From contig JAGXOB010000008.1 in assembly GCA_019894735.1 (NCBI GenBank), positions 1 to 46,027 on the forward strand: a stretch of 46,027 bases of DNA, given 5' to 3'. A program made the translations under genes and the position numbers. Under the pieces are notes generated by a model. It saw nothing but the letters and a program-made list of their open reading frames with translations. It was not told the origin of the DNA and searched no databases. This stretch comes from Promethearchaeota archaeon. GTDB taxonomy: Archaea > Asgardarchaeota > Lokiarchaeia > Sigynarchaeales > SOKP01. Shown piece after piece: positions 28,196 to 36,594 of this stretch; the stretch's first letter is position 1, and each line of letters begins with the position of its first letter.

Positions 28196-29524
28196 ATGTC
28201 GAGCGAAAAGTTAGATTTAATTGAAAAAGTATTGAAATCGAAAAATATCGAGGAATATGAAATCTACCTCGTTGAAAGAGCTATTTTTGAAACTATTTTT
28301 CTAAAGAATAAAACTGAAAACGAACGAGAAATAAGCGATTTCGATTATTTTATAAGAACTTTAAATCAAAAAGAAAATCAAACAGGAATAGGTGTGGTTA
28401 AGGGAAATTCACTGGATCCTTTACAAATTGAAAGAATAATTGATACTAGCTTGCTGTTATCTAGAAATAATTCAAGTTCAAAATATTATTTTCCTGGTAA
28501 TGCTCAAATTCCATCAATTAAAACAGCAGATAAGAAAGTTCTTAACGATCCTCTGGCAATTAAGAAAGATTTAGCCGAAGAATTAATAGGAGAAGCGTCT
28601 TCGCAAGATGAAGCTTCTACTACTTTTGGAAGATTTAGAATTCACATTAATAACAGTTTCTTAAGAAATTGTAATGATTTGAATCTAAATGCTCAAAAAA
28701 CATTCTTTTTCGTCGAGTTTGCCTTAAAGGCAAAAGCAGATGGCAAGTTATCAGAGTTTTGGGATAACGGATATTATAAAGAAAAAGAACACTTAAAATT
28801 TAATGAGAGAATATCTAATTGGGCAAGGAGAGCTAAAGATACTTTGAGAGCAGAAATACCTAAAGCTGAGAGTAGTGCTGTTGTAATCTTTTCACCATCG
28901 GTTTTAAAATATGCCTTAACACCTGTAATTGGGCTCCATTCAATTGGAAAAGCGCATACTGAAAAAATATCCCAGTTTAATATTGGAGATAAAGTAGCAA
29001 GTGATAATATCTCTTTAATCGATGATGGATTATTAGAAGGAGGCTTAAGTTCAAATTCGTGGGATTCGGAAGGAAATCCTCAGCAGATAACAGAAGTTTT
29101 AAAGAATGGCCTCTTTCAGAACAGATTGTACGATCAAAAATACGCAATTTTAGACGGAGTACAATCCACTGGAAATGCTAAAAGAGCTGAAAGTGGAACG
29201 GTAGTTAACGGAATAAGTAATTTTAAAATACCTCCTGGAGATATTTCCCTTGAAGAGATGATTTCGAATATCAAGGAGGGGTATTATATTGAACAATTCT
29301 CTTGGTTGCATCCAGATGAGATGTCAGGTAACTTTGGAGCAGAAATAAGAAATGGATATTATATTAAGAACGGAGAATTCCAAAATCCAATAAAACTAGG
29401 TAATGTTAGTGGTAATGTCCTTGAAATGGTGAAAAATTGCATGTATATTTCTAAAGAGCGTGAATTCAACGAAAACACTCTCTTTCCATATATGGTGTTT
29501 AAGAACCTAACTGTTTCTTCTTAA
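28196..29524 (+). CDS. pmbA: TldE/PmbA, TldD partner subunit
   Basis: 442 residues. Non-catalytic partner of TldD; it lacks the HExxxH motif but keeps the PmbA/TldE fold and C-terminal blocks (IKEGYYIEQFSWLHPDEMSGNFG context; GNVSGNVLEMV). The upstream GTG at 28184 overlaps the tldD stop, but GGGGTGA (28181-28187) is spaced 8 nt from ATG 28196 and better explains initiation there. The two genes form a coupled operon. A second, diverged copy of the last 50 codons occurs at 32834-32987, part of the flanking repeat of the island that follows. Confidence 0.93.
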   Translation: MSSEKLDLIEKVLKSKNIEEYEIYLVERAIFETIFLKNKTENEREISDFDYFIRTLNQKENQTGIGVVKGNSLDPLQIERIIDTSLLLSRNNSSSKYYFPGNAQIPSIKTADKKVLNDPLAIKKDLAEELIGEASSQDEASTTFGRFRIHINNSFLRNCNDLNLNAQKTFFFVEFALKAKADGKLSEFWDNGYYKEKEHLKFNERISNWARRAKDTLRAEIPKAESSAVVIFSPSVLKYALTPVIGLHSIGKAHTEKISQFNIGDKVASDNISLIDDGLLEGGLSSNSWDSEGNPQQITEVLKNGLFQNRLYDQKYAILDGVQSTGNAKRAESGTVVNGISNFKIPPGDISLEEMISNIKEGYYIEQFSWLHPDEMSGNFGAEIRNGYYIKNGEFQNPIKLGNVSGNVLEMVKNCMYISKEREFNENTLFPYMVFKNLTVSS

Positions 29525-29834
29525 TTTTTATTATTTTTATTATTTTAATTTTGTTTGTTTAGGTGTAAAAAATTAAACCACCTTAGTTCTTCAACTTCAG
29601 GATCATCAAACTGTTTATATTCTTTTGATTCATTAAATAATTTGACAATATTATTGGCATCGTTCAAATATTTTGTAAATTCAGCATTGCGATCTATAGA
29701 TTCCTCATCAAAACAATTCCGTAAATCTGAGGAGAGTATTGACTTGATATCTAGATTGTTAATAAGGTTAGTGTCCTTAAAATGGAGATGCGTCCAATCT
29801 CCAGAGTGAACAGCAAAAGAATATTCATTTAGGA
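29374..29834. repeat. left copy of the island-flanking direct repeat
   Basis: 461 bp comprising the last 150 nt of pmbA, a short T-rich spacer and the last 290 nt of a convergent class V aminotransferase gene. It aligns in the same orientation with 32834-33305. By eye the pmbA parts differ at about 25 of 153 positions. Identity breaks abruptly at 29834 (TTTAGGA). Confidence 0.85.
29545..29834 (-). pseudogene. 3' fragment of a class V aminotransferase gene
   Basis: An open frame of about 96 codons without a start, ending in TAA at 29545. It encodes the C-terminal part of the same protein as 33022-34749, beginning with LNEYSFAVHSGDWTHL (versus LNEYSFSIHSGEWTHL) and ending RWFNFLHL (versus RWFNFVHL). 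The frame is intact and differences are mostly conservative, so it diverged under selection before being truncated. It joins, at 29834, a 5'-truncated ATP-grasp gene on the other strand. Confidence 0.85.
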
Positions 29835-30707
29835 TTCATCGGACAATCTACTGAATGTGCTGTTATTTGTAATAATAAATGGATAACAAAATCAATATTA
29901 AATTCTAATAGTATTCCGACTTTAAATGGTCATTTAATTCATAATAGCACTGAATTAAAATCATTTTTAAAAAATGCTACGGGTATTTATATTTGTAAAC
30001 CACTATGTGAATGGTCCGGAAAAGGACAGTTTATACTAAATACTAAGATTTTTCGTAATGAGTCAATAAATTATTTGAATTATCCATTTATCATTGAGGA
30101 ATTCATCACTGCAATAGAGATCTCTGTAGATATTTTTACACATAATTCAAATCATGTTATTTATCCTCCAGTCTATAAAGGAATTACATCAGTTGAAACA
30201 AGACATGCATTAAATCGGTTAAGATTCTGCCCATATAACTGGAGTAAGGAAATTGAAGATAAAATTTTAAATTACGCAAAAAGAGTAGCTATAGCCGTTC
30301 AAAGTACAGGTTGGTTAGATATTGATATGTTATTAGTTGATGATAATTTATACGTATTAGAAGTTAATTCAAGATTTTCAGGGACAACAAGAATGATATC
30401 TATGGTGTCAAAAATAGATCCTTACGAAATTACTGTTAAAGCTGCTTTAGGGGAACAAATTGATAATATAATCATTAATAGAACTAATGGTATTTCATTT
30501 GAGGTTCCATTTTATCAAAATATTCAAACTATACAAAAAGATCATATTTTTGTTTATTATTCAAGTACACCACACTTATGGCTTGGAAAAATAACCGCTA
30601 AAGTTGATCAAAAAAAATTACCTGATGACATTAAAAAATTATTGATTGAGGGTGGTATTACTGAATATATAAAAGACATTGAAACATTTTTAGAAAATTA
30701 TTTATAA
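29835..30707 (+). pseudogene. 5'-truncated ATP-grasp ligase gene
   Basis: An open frame of 290 codons entering directly from the repeat junction, without a credible start there. The first canonical in-frame initiator, a TTG, is at 30075. The frame reads FIGQSTECAVICNNKWITKS at the start, the ATP-grasp 'C/NNKW/T' entry, then PFIIEEFITAIEISVDIF and the metal-binding EVNSRFSGTTR near the middle, as in carbamoyl-phosphate-synthase/PylC-like ligases. The pre-ATP-grasp N-terminal domain is missing. Translation from TTG 30075 would give a 210-residue protein lacking the ATP-binding lid, so it is probably inactive. CpG is scarce compared with the flanking genes. Confidence 0.78.
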
Positions 30708-30843
30708 GTAAATAATATGAATAAAAACAATAAAGTTATAAAAAACTTTAAGAGTTAATCGGATCCTTGGGTTTGGGTAAAAAAAGTGGAAGATTCTTTA
30801 TTATATAAAATTAAATATCAACTCAATTAGCTGACCATGCCAT

Positions 30844-30854
30844 AAAATATATAA
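30844..30854 (+). promoter_or_regulatory. TATA box of the UDP-glucose dehydrogenase gene
   Basis: AAAATATATAA centred near 30849 lies 32 nt before ATG 30881, suggesting a very short leader. Confidence 0.4.
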
Positions 30855-30880
30855 TTGAAAATTATTTAAATCTAATCATT

Positions 30881-32227
30881 ATGGATAAACCAAAAATATC
30901 GATTGCAGGATGTGGTTACGTAGGCTTAGTAACTGCCTCTGTTTTAGCAAGTCGAGGATTTAATGTTATAGCAACTACAATAATTGAAGATCATATTGAT
31001 TTGATTAATAGTGGACAAGCTCCTTTTTATGAAGAGGGTTTAGATGATGTATTAAAACAAGTTATTAAAGAAAATAAATTAATGGTGACATCAGATAATC
31101 AAATGGCGGTACTAAATACAGACATTACTTTTATATCAGTAGGGACGCCAATGAGAGAAGATAATAGCATTGATCTTAGTTTTATCAATACCGTATCTAA
31201 AGAGATTGGGAAAGCATTAGCTAAAAAAAAGGATTTTCATCTGGTTGTCAACAGGAGTACTGTTGTACCAGGAACTACTCGAAATCTAATTGGAAAAAAT
31301 CTTATTCAAAAAAGCTCCAAACAACTTGGTAAAGCTATAGGACTTGGAATGCAACCCGAATTCTTACGAGAAGGTTCTTCAGTTTATGATACTTTTCATC
31401 CAAATAGGCTTATCATAGGAGAATTTGATAAGAAAAGTGGTGATACATTAGAAAATATGTGGAGATTATTTTATGAAGATCGATTCCCTCCAATTGAAAG
31501 AATGAATATTGAAAGTGCTGAATTAGTGAAATATGCTAATAACAGTTTTCTTTGTACTAAAATAAGTTTCGCTAATGAGTTTGCAAATTTTGCTGAATTA
31601 ATCCCTAATGTTGATGTAAATGATGTTATGAAAGGCATTGGACTTGATGAGCGAATCAATCCAAAATTTTTTAGAGCAGGTGTTGGATTTGGAGGATCGT
31701 GTTTTCATAAAGACCTAAGTGCCATTAAAAAATGGGCAAGAAATCTCGGGTTTAATTCAAAAGTTTTGCAAGCTGTTCTCGATTTAAATGAAAATCAAGC
31801 GATCCATATCGTAGATGTGGCTGAAGAACTAATTGGGAATTTAATAAATAAGAAAATTTCGATTTTGGGTTTATCTTTCAAACCAGGAACAGATGATATG
31901 AGAGAAGCTCCAAGTATTAGAGTTATCAATGAATTAAGAAAAAGAAATGTGACTGATATTATTGGTTATGATCCTAAAGCAAAAGAATCTGCTGAAGAAG
32001 CAATAGGAGACAAAATCAAATATGCAAAATCAATTGAAGAGGCATTAAAAAATTCTGAATGCACCTTATTAATTACTGATTGGGATGAATTTAAAGAATT
32101 AACTCCTGATGATTACAAGAAACATATGAAAACACCAAATTTAATTGATGGACGAAGGATCTATGATTATGACAAGTTTAATAAAGAACTAAATTTTAGA
32201 GCAATGGGTCGTATAAATTTGGAATAA
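30881..32227 (+). CDS. ugd: UDP-glucose/UDP-sugar 6-dehydrogenase
   Basis: 448 residues. Oxidises a UDP- or GDP-hexose to the uronic acid with two NAD+, feeding surface glycan or N-glycan synthesis. The Rossmann motif GCGYVG (10-15), PEFLREGSSVYD (159-170), the K217 region AELVKYANN and the catalytic cysteine C274 in GFGGSCFHKD are all intact, and the C-terminal UDP-binding domain (SILGLSFKPGTDDMREAPS) is complete. PEFLREG favours UDP-glucose over ManNAc. It is the only intact gene of the CpG-poor island between the direct repeats. Confidence 0.92.
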   Translation: MDKPKISIAGCGYVGLVTASVLASRGFNVIATTIIEDHIDLINSGQAPFYEEGLDDVLKQVIKENKLMVTSDNQMAVLNTDITFISVGTPMREDNSIDLSFINTVSKEIGKALAKKKDFHLVVNRSTVVPGTTRNLIGKNLIQKSSKQLGKAIGLGMQPEFLREGSSVYDTFHPNRLIIGEFDKKSGDTLENMWRLFYEDRFPPIERMNIESAELVKYANNSFLCTKISFANEFANFAELIPNVDVNDVMKGIGLDERINPKFFRAGVGFGGSCFHKDLSAIKKWARNLGFNSKVLQAVLDLNENQAIHIVDVAEELIGNLINKKISILGLSFKPGTDDMREAPSIRVINELRKRNVTDIIGYDPKAKESAEEAIGDKIKYAKSIEEALKNSECTLLITDWDEFKELTPDDYKKHMKTPNLIDGRRIYDYDKFNKELNFRAMGRINLE

Positions 32228-32273
32228 ATATTTTTTATTTTTTTTATGAAATTCGATTGTTTCTAATATTTAC

Positions 32274-32305
32274 TTTAACTAAAAAAGAGTTATTTTTTAG
32301 TTAAA
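32274..32305. terminator. 13-bp perfect inverted repeat between convergent genes
   Basis: TTTAACTAAAAAA (32274-32286) and its exact complement TTTTTTAGTTAAA (32293-32305), with a 6-nt loop GAGTTA, lie between the stop codons of ugd (+) and the etfA remnant (-). T tracts face both directions, so a bidirectional terminator is the simplest reading. Confidence 0.55.
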
Positions 32306-32338
32306 ATAGAAGAATATGAATTTTAAAATGCTTAGTAT

Positions 32339-32833
32339 TCAGCTTTCTCTTTTTTTTTTAAGATTTTTGATCAATTCAGAAATAACATCATATAAATTAG
32401 CTACAATACCAAAATCTGCAATATCAAATATGGGAGCTTATTCATTTTTATTAATCGCAATAATAACATTAGAAGTTTCCATACCAACTCGGTGTTGAAC
32501 AGCACCTGAAATACCACAAGCAATATACAATTACGGTTGCACAACTCTTCCAGACATTCCAACTTGAATTGAATTATCTGCCCATCCAGCATCAACTGTA
32601 GGTCTACTTGCTGCGATCACTCCATTTAGTTCATCTGCTAATTCTTCCAGTAAAATAAAAGCTTCTTTTTTACCTAATCCCAATCCTCCCGAAATAATAA
32701 CATCCGCATTTTCTATATCATGATGATTATCATATTTTATTTCTTCTAATATCTTAATTCTTGATTCTAAGAAATCTGGATTTACTTTATATTTAATTAA
32801 ATTTCCCTCACATATATTTTTCTCAGATTTACT
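32339..32833 (-). pseudogene. etfA: etfA remnant (electron transfer flavoprotein alpha, C-terminal part)
   Basis: The minus strand encodes about 164 codons of EtfA C-terminus: ADVIISGGLGLGKKEAF, ELNGVIAASRPTVDAGW, then [24 protein letters not shown]-stop-APIFDIADFGIV and a normal-looking end before TGA at 32339-32341. TAA at 32531-32533 replaces the expected Lys codon and TAA at 32438-32440 replaces a Glu or Asp codon; there is no frameshift. The 5' two thirds are missing, cut at the repeat junction near 32833. No etfB is present. A decayed passenger of the island. Confidence 0.85.
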
Positions 32834-32987
32834 CGGTGAGTTCCAAAATCCAATTAAACTAGGAAATGTTAGCGGTAATGTCCTTGAAATAGTGAAAAAT
32901 TGTATATATATCTCTAAAGAACGAGAATTTATTGAAAATTCGCTATTTCCTTATATGGCGTTTAATAATTTGAATGTTTCTTCTTAA
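32834..32987 (+). pseudogene. pmbA: 3' fragment of a second pmbA gene
   Basis: About 50 codons ending with TAA at 32985-32987. The encoded peptide GEFQNPIKLGNVSGNVLE... differs from the intact pmbA end at about 7 of 50 residues, while about 25 of 153 nucleotides differ, so most changes are silent. It was therefore a functional orthologue or paralogue before truncation. Confidence 0.82.
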
Positions 32988-33305
32988 AACTATTTTTTTA
33001 AATTTCTTTCTATTTTTAATTTCATTTGGTAAGGTGTACAAAATTAAACCACCTTAATTCCTCAATTAAGGCATCATCAAATTGTTGATATTCCCTTTGG
33101 CCTTCAAAATTCTTTACAATTTTCTTAGCCTCGTTCAAATACTTAGTAAATTCGGCATTTTGGTTTATAATTTCCTCATCAAAGCAGTTTTTTAAATCTA
33201 TCGAGAGTATTGATTTAATATCTGGTTGATTATTATCTTGAGTATCTTCAAAGTTTAGATGTGTCCATTCTCCAGAGTGAATAGAGAAAGAATATTCATT
33301 TAGGA
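32834..33305. repeat. right copy of the island-flanking direct repeat
   Basis: 472 bp aligned with 29374-29834: the last 150 nt of a pmbA gene, a T-rich spacer and the 3' end of the aminotransferase gene. Left of 32834 the pmbA similarity ends and the etfA remnant begins. Right of 33305 the aminotransferase gene continues intact. Confidence 0.85.
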
Positions 33306-34749
33306 ATAAATACCCATAATCTGCAACAAATTCAATTGTTTTACAGATAAACTCAAACTCATTTTCTGAACATAAATAATGAAAATTAACACGACACCAT
33401 CCTGGTTTAAACCCAAGTTTCCCTTGTTGAGTAATACATCGAAATTTTTGAGATCTTTCTTCATCAATATTGAGTAATAAGTGTCCATATGGACCTGCAC
33501 ACATACAACCTGCACGACTTTGAATTCCAAACAAATCGTTGAGCAATTTAGTAGTAAATTTGGGATGTAAGTACTTATCTTCATGTTTAATCATAAAAGA
33601 CACTATTGAAATACGATTTTCGGGATCCAATGGTCCTAGAATTTCGATTTTTGGATGCTTAGATAAGCGATCCAACGCTCTTGTTGTATATTCTAATTCT
33701 TTAGCTTCAATATTTTCAATTCCAATAGCGTCCTTTAAATCTATAGCTAGTGCTGCCTTAATAGTCTGTAACACTCCAGGAGTTCCAGTTTTTTCTCTTG
33801 TTTCAATATCTTCTGAATAATCCACTGAAGTAGAACTTACAAAGTCAACAGTTCCACCACCTGATGAAGTCGGAGGTAGTGCTGATTTGTAAACTCGTTT
33901 ATTAAACACTAAAATTCCTGAAGATCCTGGACCTCCCACGAATTTATGCGGAGATATAAAAATTGCATCAAAAAATGTATCTCTATCGTTATTCATATCA
34001 ACTTTTACATAAGGAGCGCTAGCAGCAAAATCAAAACAAACTATACACCCATGTTTATGTAGAATTCTGGAAATTTCATAAATGGGAGCCTTCAAACCAG
34101 TTACATTGGAAGCCGCAGAGAATGAACCAATTTTTAATCTATTCTTATACTTTGGATCTGAAACTTGTCGCTCTAAATCCCCAATGTCGAGATATCCTTC
34201 AGATGTAAGTTGAATAGTAATAACTTCAGCGATCGCTTCACGCCACATTATATCGTTAGAATGATGTTCATAAGGACCAATAAAAACAACAGGTTTCAAT
34301 CGATTTATTTCTTTTTCCAGCGTATTGTTCAAATTTTGCTCTAAGACATTATCCTTGGCTGATTTATTTAATAATGTCTTCATAAGTTCTTTTGTTGCTG
34401 GCGGTAAACGTATACCTATAATTTCCTGGAATTTGGATATTGCTCCCGTTGCTCCGGTGCCTGTGGCTATAATCTGACAATTTTCTTCCCCATTAAAAGC
34501 TTTTTTTATTGTCAGTTCTGCTTGATGCAAGATTTTTGTCATCTGTCGACCAGTTACATCATCTTCAGTATGAGTATTGGCATATTCCCTTTGAATTTTG
34601 ATTAGAAATTGTTCAATAAATTTTATAGATCTACCCGATGCCGTGTAGTCAGCATAAAGAAGCAAACGTTTTCCGTAAGGTGTCTGGAACATGAAATTCT
34701 GACCAATAATAGCATTTCTTAGTTCTTCAAAAGTCAAAACTGGTTTCAT
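33022..34749 (-). CDS. class V aminotransferase (cysteine desulfurase-like), long form
   Basis: 575 residues, about 150 more than SufS or CsdA. PLP enzyme with the Schiff-base lysine K269 in ISPHKFVGG, EHHSN (161-165) as the substrate-side block, GTGATGA near 97, and RAGCMCAGPYGH in the C-terminal domain, where the cysteines may correspond to the persulfide loop. The extra length lies in an insert around 115-150 and a C-terminal extension after about 480. Cysteine desulfurase activity is plausible but not certain. Its 3' end is duplicated at 29545-29834. No scaffold genes (sufBC) are nearby. Confidence 0.85.
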   Translation of the reverse strand: MKPVLTFEELRNAIIGQNFMFQTPYGKRLLLYADYTASGRSIKFIEQFLIKIQREYANTHTEDDVTGRQMTKILHQAELTIKKAFNGEENCQIIATGTGATGAISKFQEIIGIRLPPATKELMKTLLNKSAKDNVLEQNLNNTLEKEINRLKPVVFIGPYEHHSNDIMWREAIAEVITIQLTSEGYLDIGDLERQVSDPKYKNRLKIGSFSAASNVTGLKAPIYEISRILHKHGCIVCFDFAASAPYVKVDMNNDRDTFFDAIFISPHKFVGGPGSSGILVFNKRVYKSALPPTSSGGGTVDFVSSTSVDYSEDIETREKTGTPGVLQTIKAALAIDLKDAIGIENIEAKELEYTTRALDRLSKHPKIEILGPLDPENRISIVSFMIKHEDKYLHPKFTTKLLNDLFGIQSRAGCMCAGPYGHLLLNIDEERSQKFRCITQQGKLGFKPGWCRVNFHYLCSENEFEFICKTIEFVADYGYLFLNEYSFSIHSGEWTHLNFEDTQDNNQPDIKSILSIDLKNCFDEEIINQNAEFTKYLNEAKKIVKNFEGQREYQQFDDALIEELRWFNFVHLTK

Positions 34750-34857
34750 TATTTCACCTTTAATCTTAAGAGAAGGTTTAGTTATATCTTTAATTTAATT
34801 TATGATAAAAATTTTGTTAAATAAGATTAATAAAAATAGGTTGTTTTTAAAAAAAAT

Positions 34858-36102
34858 CTAGTTCTTTTTCTTGTTTTCTATGTTTACTTCTATTAAATTA
34901 TAGTCTCGAGATCCTAATCCGATATCTTCAGCTGCTTTTAATTGTATCTCCCAGTGTTTTGATTCCTTCCCATCGGGATTTAAATCCATTTCATTTGTTT
35001 TTGAATCAAATCTAGGTATGTAAGAAAACCATTCATTTGGCTTTTCTTTGGAAATGTTTCCAATATTACCCAAAATTGAATGATGATTCATGTGAGATAA
35101 ATGGATCAGATCTACGGCACTTTGATCTACAGCAACTGGATCAAGCGAAGACAAAATTCCAATATCACTTATAAATGGGATGTCAGAGCCACCTGTGCAG
35201 TCACATTGCCAAGTTACATCTATAACATAATTCAAATAATATATTTTGTTCCTCCCGTAATAATCCAGTACCCCAACAGCATTGTCTATCATTTGAGTAA
35301 TAAATTCTTCGTTTGTTGATGATCCAGTATTTATAACATTGTTTTTACATACGGATTTACACATGTAACAATATTTACATTTTTCTTCGTCTCGCATTAT
35401 TTTACCGTCAGGCCCTTCTCTTAACGCATTTGTCGGGCAGATCTTCAAACAGGCTTCATAATCAGATATTGGGGCATTAAGATCGAATTCGAATTTTTTT
35501 CCCACATGTGCTTGAACTTTCCCACCCTTACTTACACATCCAATTCCCAGATTTTTCAGAGCGCCTCCAAAACCAGCCATAGCGTGTCCCTTAAAATGAG
35601 TTGCTAAAACCATATGATCAAATTCTTCCAACCTCCCCGCAACTAATACTTCGTTAAATCGTTTACCGTTCACCCTTTGTTTTATTACATTTGTACCTAC
35701 ACGACCATCCAGCATTAGAAGCTCTGCTCCCATAGTTTCTTCTGTAAACCCATGAATTTTTGCAACTTCTAAATACTCATTTTCAGCGGAACGCCCACTG
35801 AACTCGGTATGAATTCCCGTAAATTCTTCTGGAGCGCCCCAGCCACACGATTCTGCTACGTAAGGAACACCTCCTAAAGTTTTAACATGATCGCATAAAA
35901 ATCTAATGTAACTAGGACGTAAATATCTTACGTTCTCTAAAGCACCAAAATGAGTTTTTATTACAACTTTATCTCCCTTATTCACTTTACTATTAAAACC
36001 AATTTTCTTCAAGGCTAATGGCCCTTTAACACTACTTAAACTTTGTTCATAGTTGTAGGTTCGTGCTGTAAAATAATAGACGTCTGATTTCATATTTCTC
36101 AT
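34858..36102 (-). CDS. DUF362 iron-sulfur protein
   Basis: 414 residues of the DUF362 family, common in anaerobic archaea and bacteria, function unproven. The N-terminal domain (VVIKTHFGALENVRYLRP, then FKGHAMAGFGGALKNLG near 170-186) is typical. One complete 4Fe-4S motif is C242-C245-C248-C252 (CKYCYMCKSVC); the preceding ferredoxin half keeps only C218 and C222 (ACLKICP), so a second cluster is probably lost. The C-terminus (ISDIGILSSLDPVAVDQSAVDLI) is the family's closing block. The ATG at 36102 is used; ATG 36093 is an alternative. Confidence 0.88.
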   Translation of the reverse strand: MRNMKSDVYYFTARTYNYEQSLSSVKGPLALKKIGFNSKVNKGDKVVIKTHFGALENVRYLRPSYIRFLCDHVKTLGGVPYVAESCGWGAPEEFTGIHTEFSGRSAENEYLEVAKIHGFTEETMGAELLMLDGRVGTNVIKQRVNGKRFNEVLVAGRLEEFDHMVLATHFKGHAMAGFGGALKNLGIGCVSKGGKVQAHVGKKFEFDLNAPISDYEACLKICPTNALREGPDGKIMRDEEKCKYCYMCKSVCKNNVINTGSSTNEEFITQMIDNAVGVLDYYGRNKIYYLNYVIDVTWQCDCTGGSDIPFISDIGILSSLDPVAVDQSAVDLIHLSHMNHHSILGNIGNISKEKPNEWFSYIPRFDSKTNEMDLNPDGKESKHWEIQLKAAEDIGLGSRDYNLIEVNIENKKKN

Positions 36103-36255
36103 TTAATTTAATCAAAATCGTAATAGAATTTATTATTAGGTTAATTAAGCATTAAAAATAAATTTAGAGATTATCTGATTTGCATTAATTATTTTAACGG
36201 TGTTTAATTTTATTATAATCAGAGATAAGAAAAATTACAATTAAGAGAATAAAAC

Positions 36256-36486
36256 ATGGCTCGTTGCCCAGAATGTGCCGGAAATATGAAATACAATCCC
36301 GACAATCGCCTTATGGTATGTGGTTCGTGTGGACTATCATTATCTCGTTACGAATTAGATCATTATTGGAGTAACATACGAGATGAACGGGGATCCGATG
36401 CAGATGAGGTTCAGAAAGCAAAAAACAAAAGAAAAGAATGGCTTGACTGGTATAGTAAGAGTAAGGACGAAAAAAAGAATTACTGA
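36256..36486 (+). CDS. small zinc-ribbon protein
   Basis: 76 residues. N-terminal four-cysteine zinc ribbon (CPEC 4-7, CGSC 22-25) like TFIIB/TFS-type ribbons, followed by a charged helical tail (SRYELDHYWSNIRDERG). It may bind RNA polymerase, RNA or protein; function unassigned. Divergent from the DUF362 gene across 153 nt. Confidence 0.72.
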   Translation: MARCPECAGNMKYNPDNRLMVCGSCGLSLSRYELDHYWSNIRDERGSDADEVQKAKNKRKEWLDWYSKSKDEKKNY

Positions 36487-36594
36487 TTATTAAATTCATT
36501 TAACCAGCAAATCATTCATTTTAGTTAGTTTAAATTCTTCAAATGGGAATTAGTTTTTCTTATTACTAATATTAGGAAATTAGGTATGTAACTT

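Noticed and set aside
29555..29809. Plus-strand open frame of 84 codons
   Set aside because: It is the reverse of the aminotransferase fragment, whose minus-strand peptide matches the intact protein.
32316..32498. Plus-strand 60-codon frame in the island
   Set aside because: Lies opposite the etfA remnant; low-complexity translation and no family.
32401..32595. Minus-strand open frame of 64 codons
   Set aside because: Wrong frame of the etfA remnant; the true frame has EtfA motifs interrupted by two TAA codons.
29835..32833. Insertion sequence or phage island
   Set aside because: No transposase, integrase, terminal inverted repeats or short target duplications; the flanking repeats are long, diverged gene ends.
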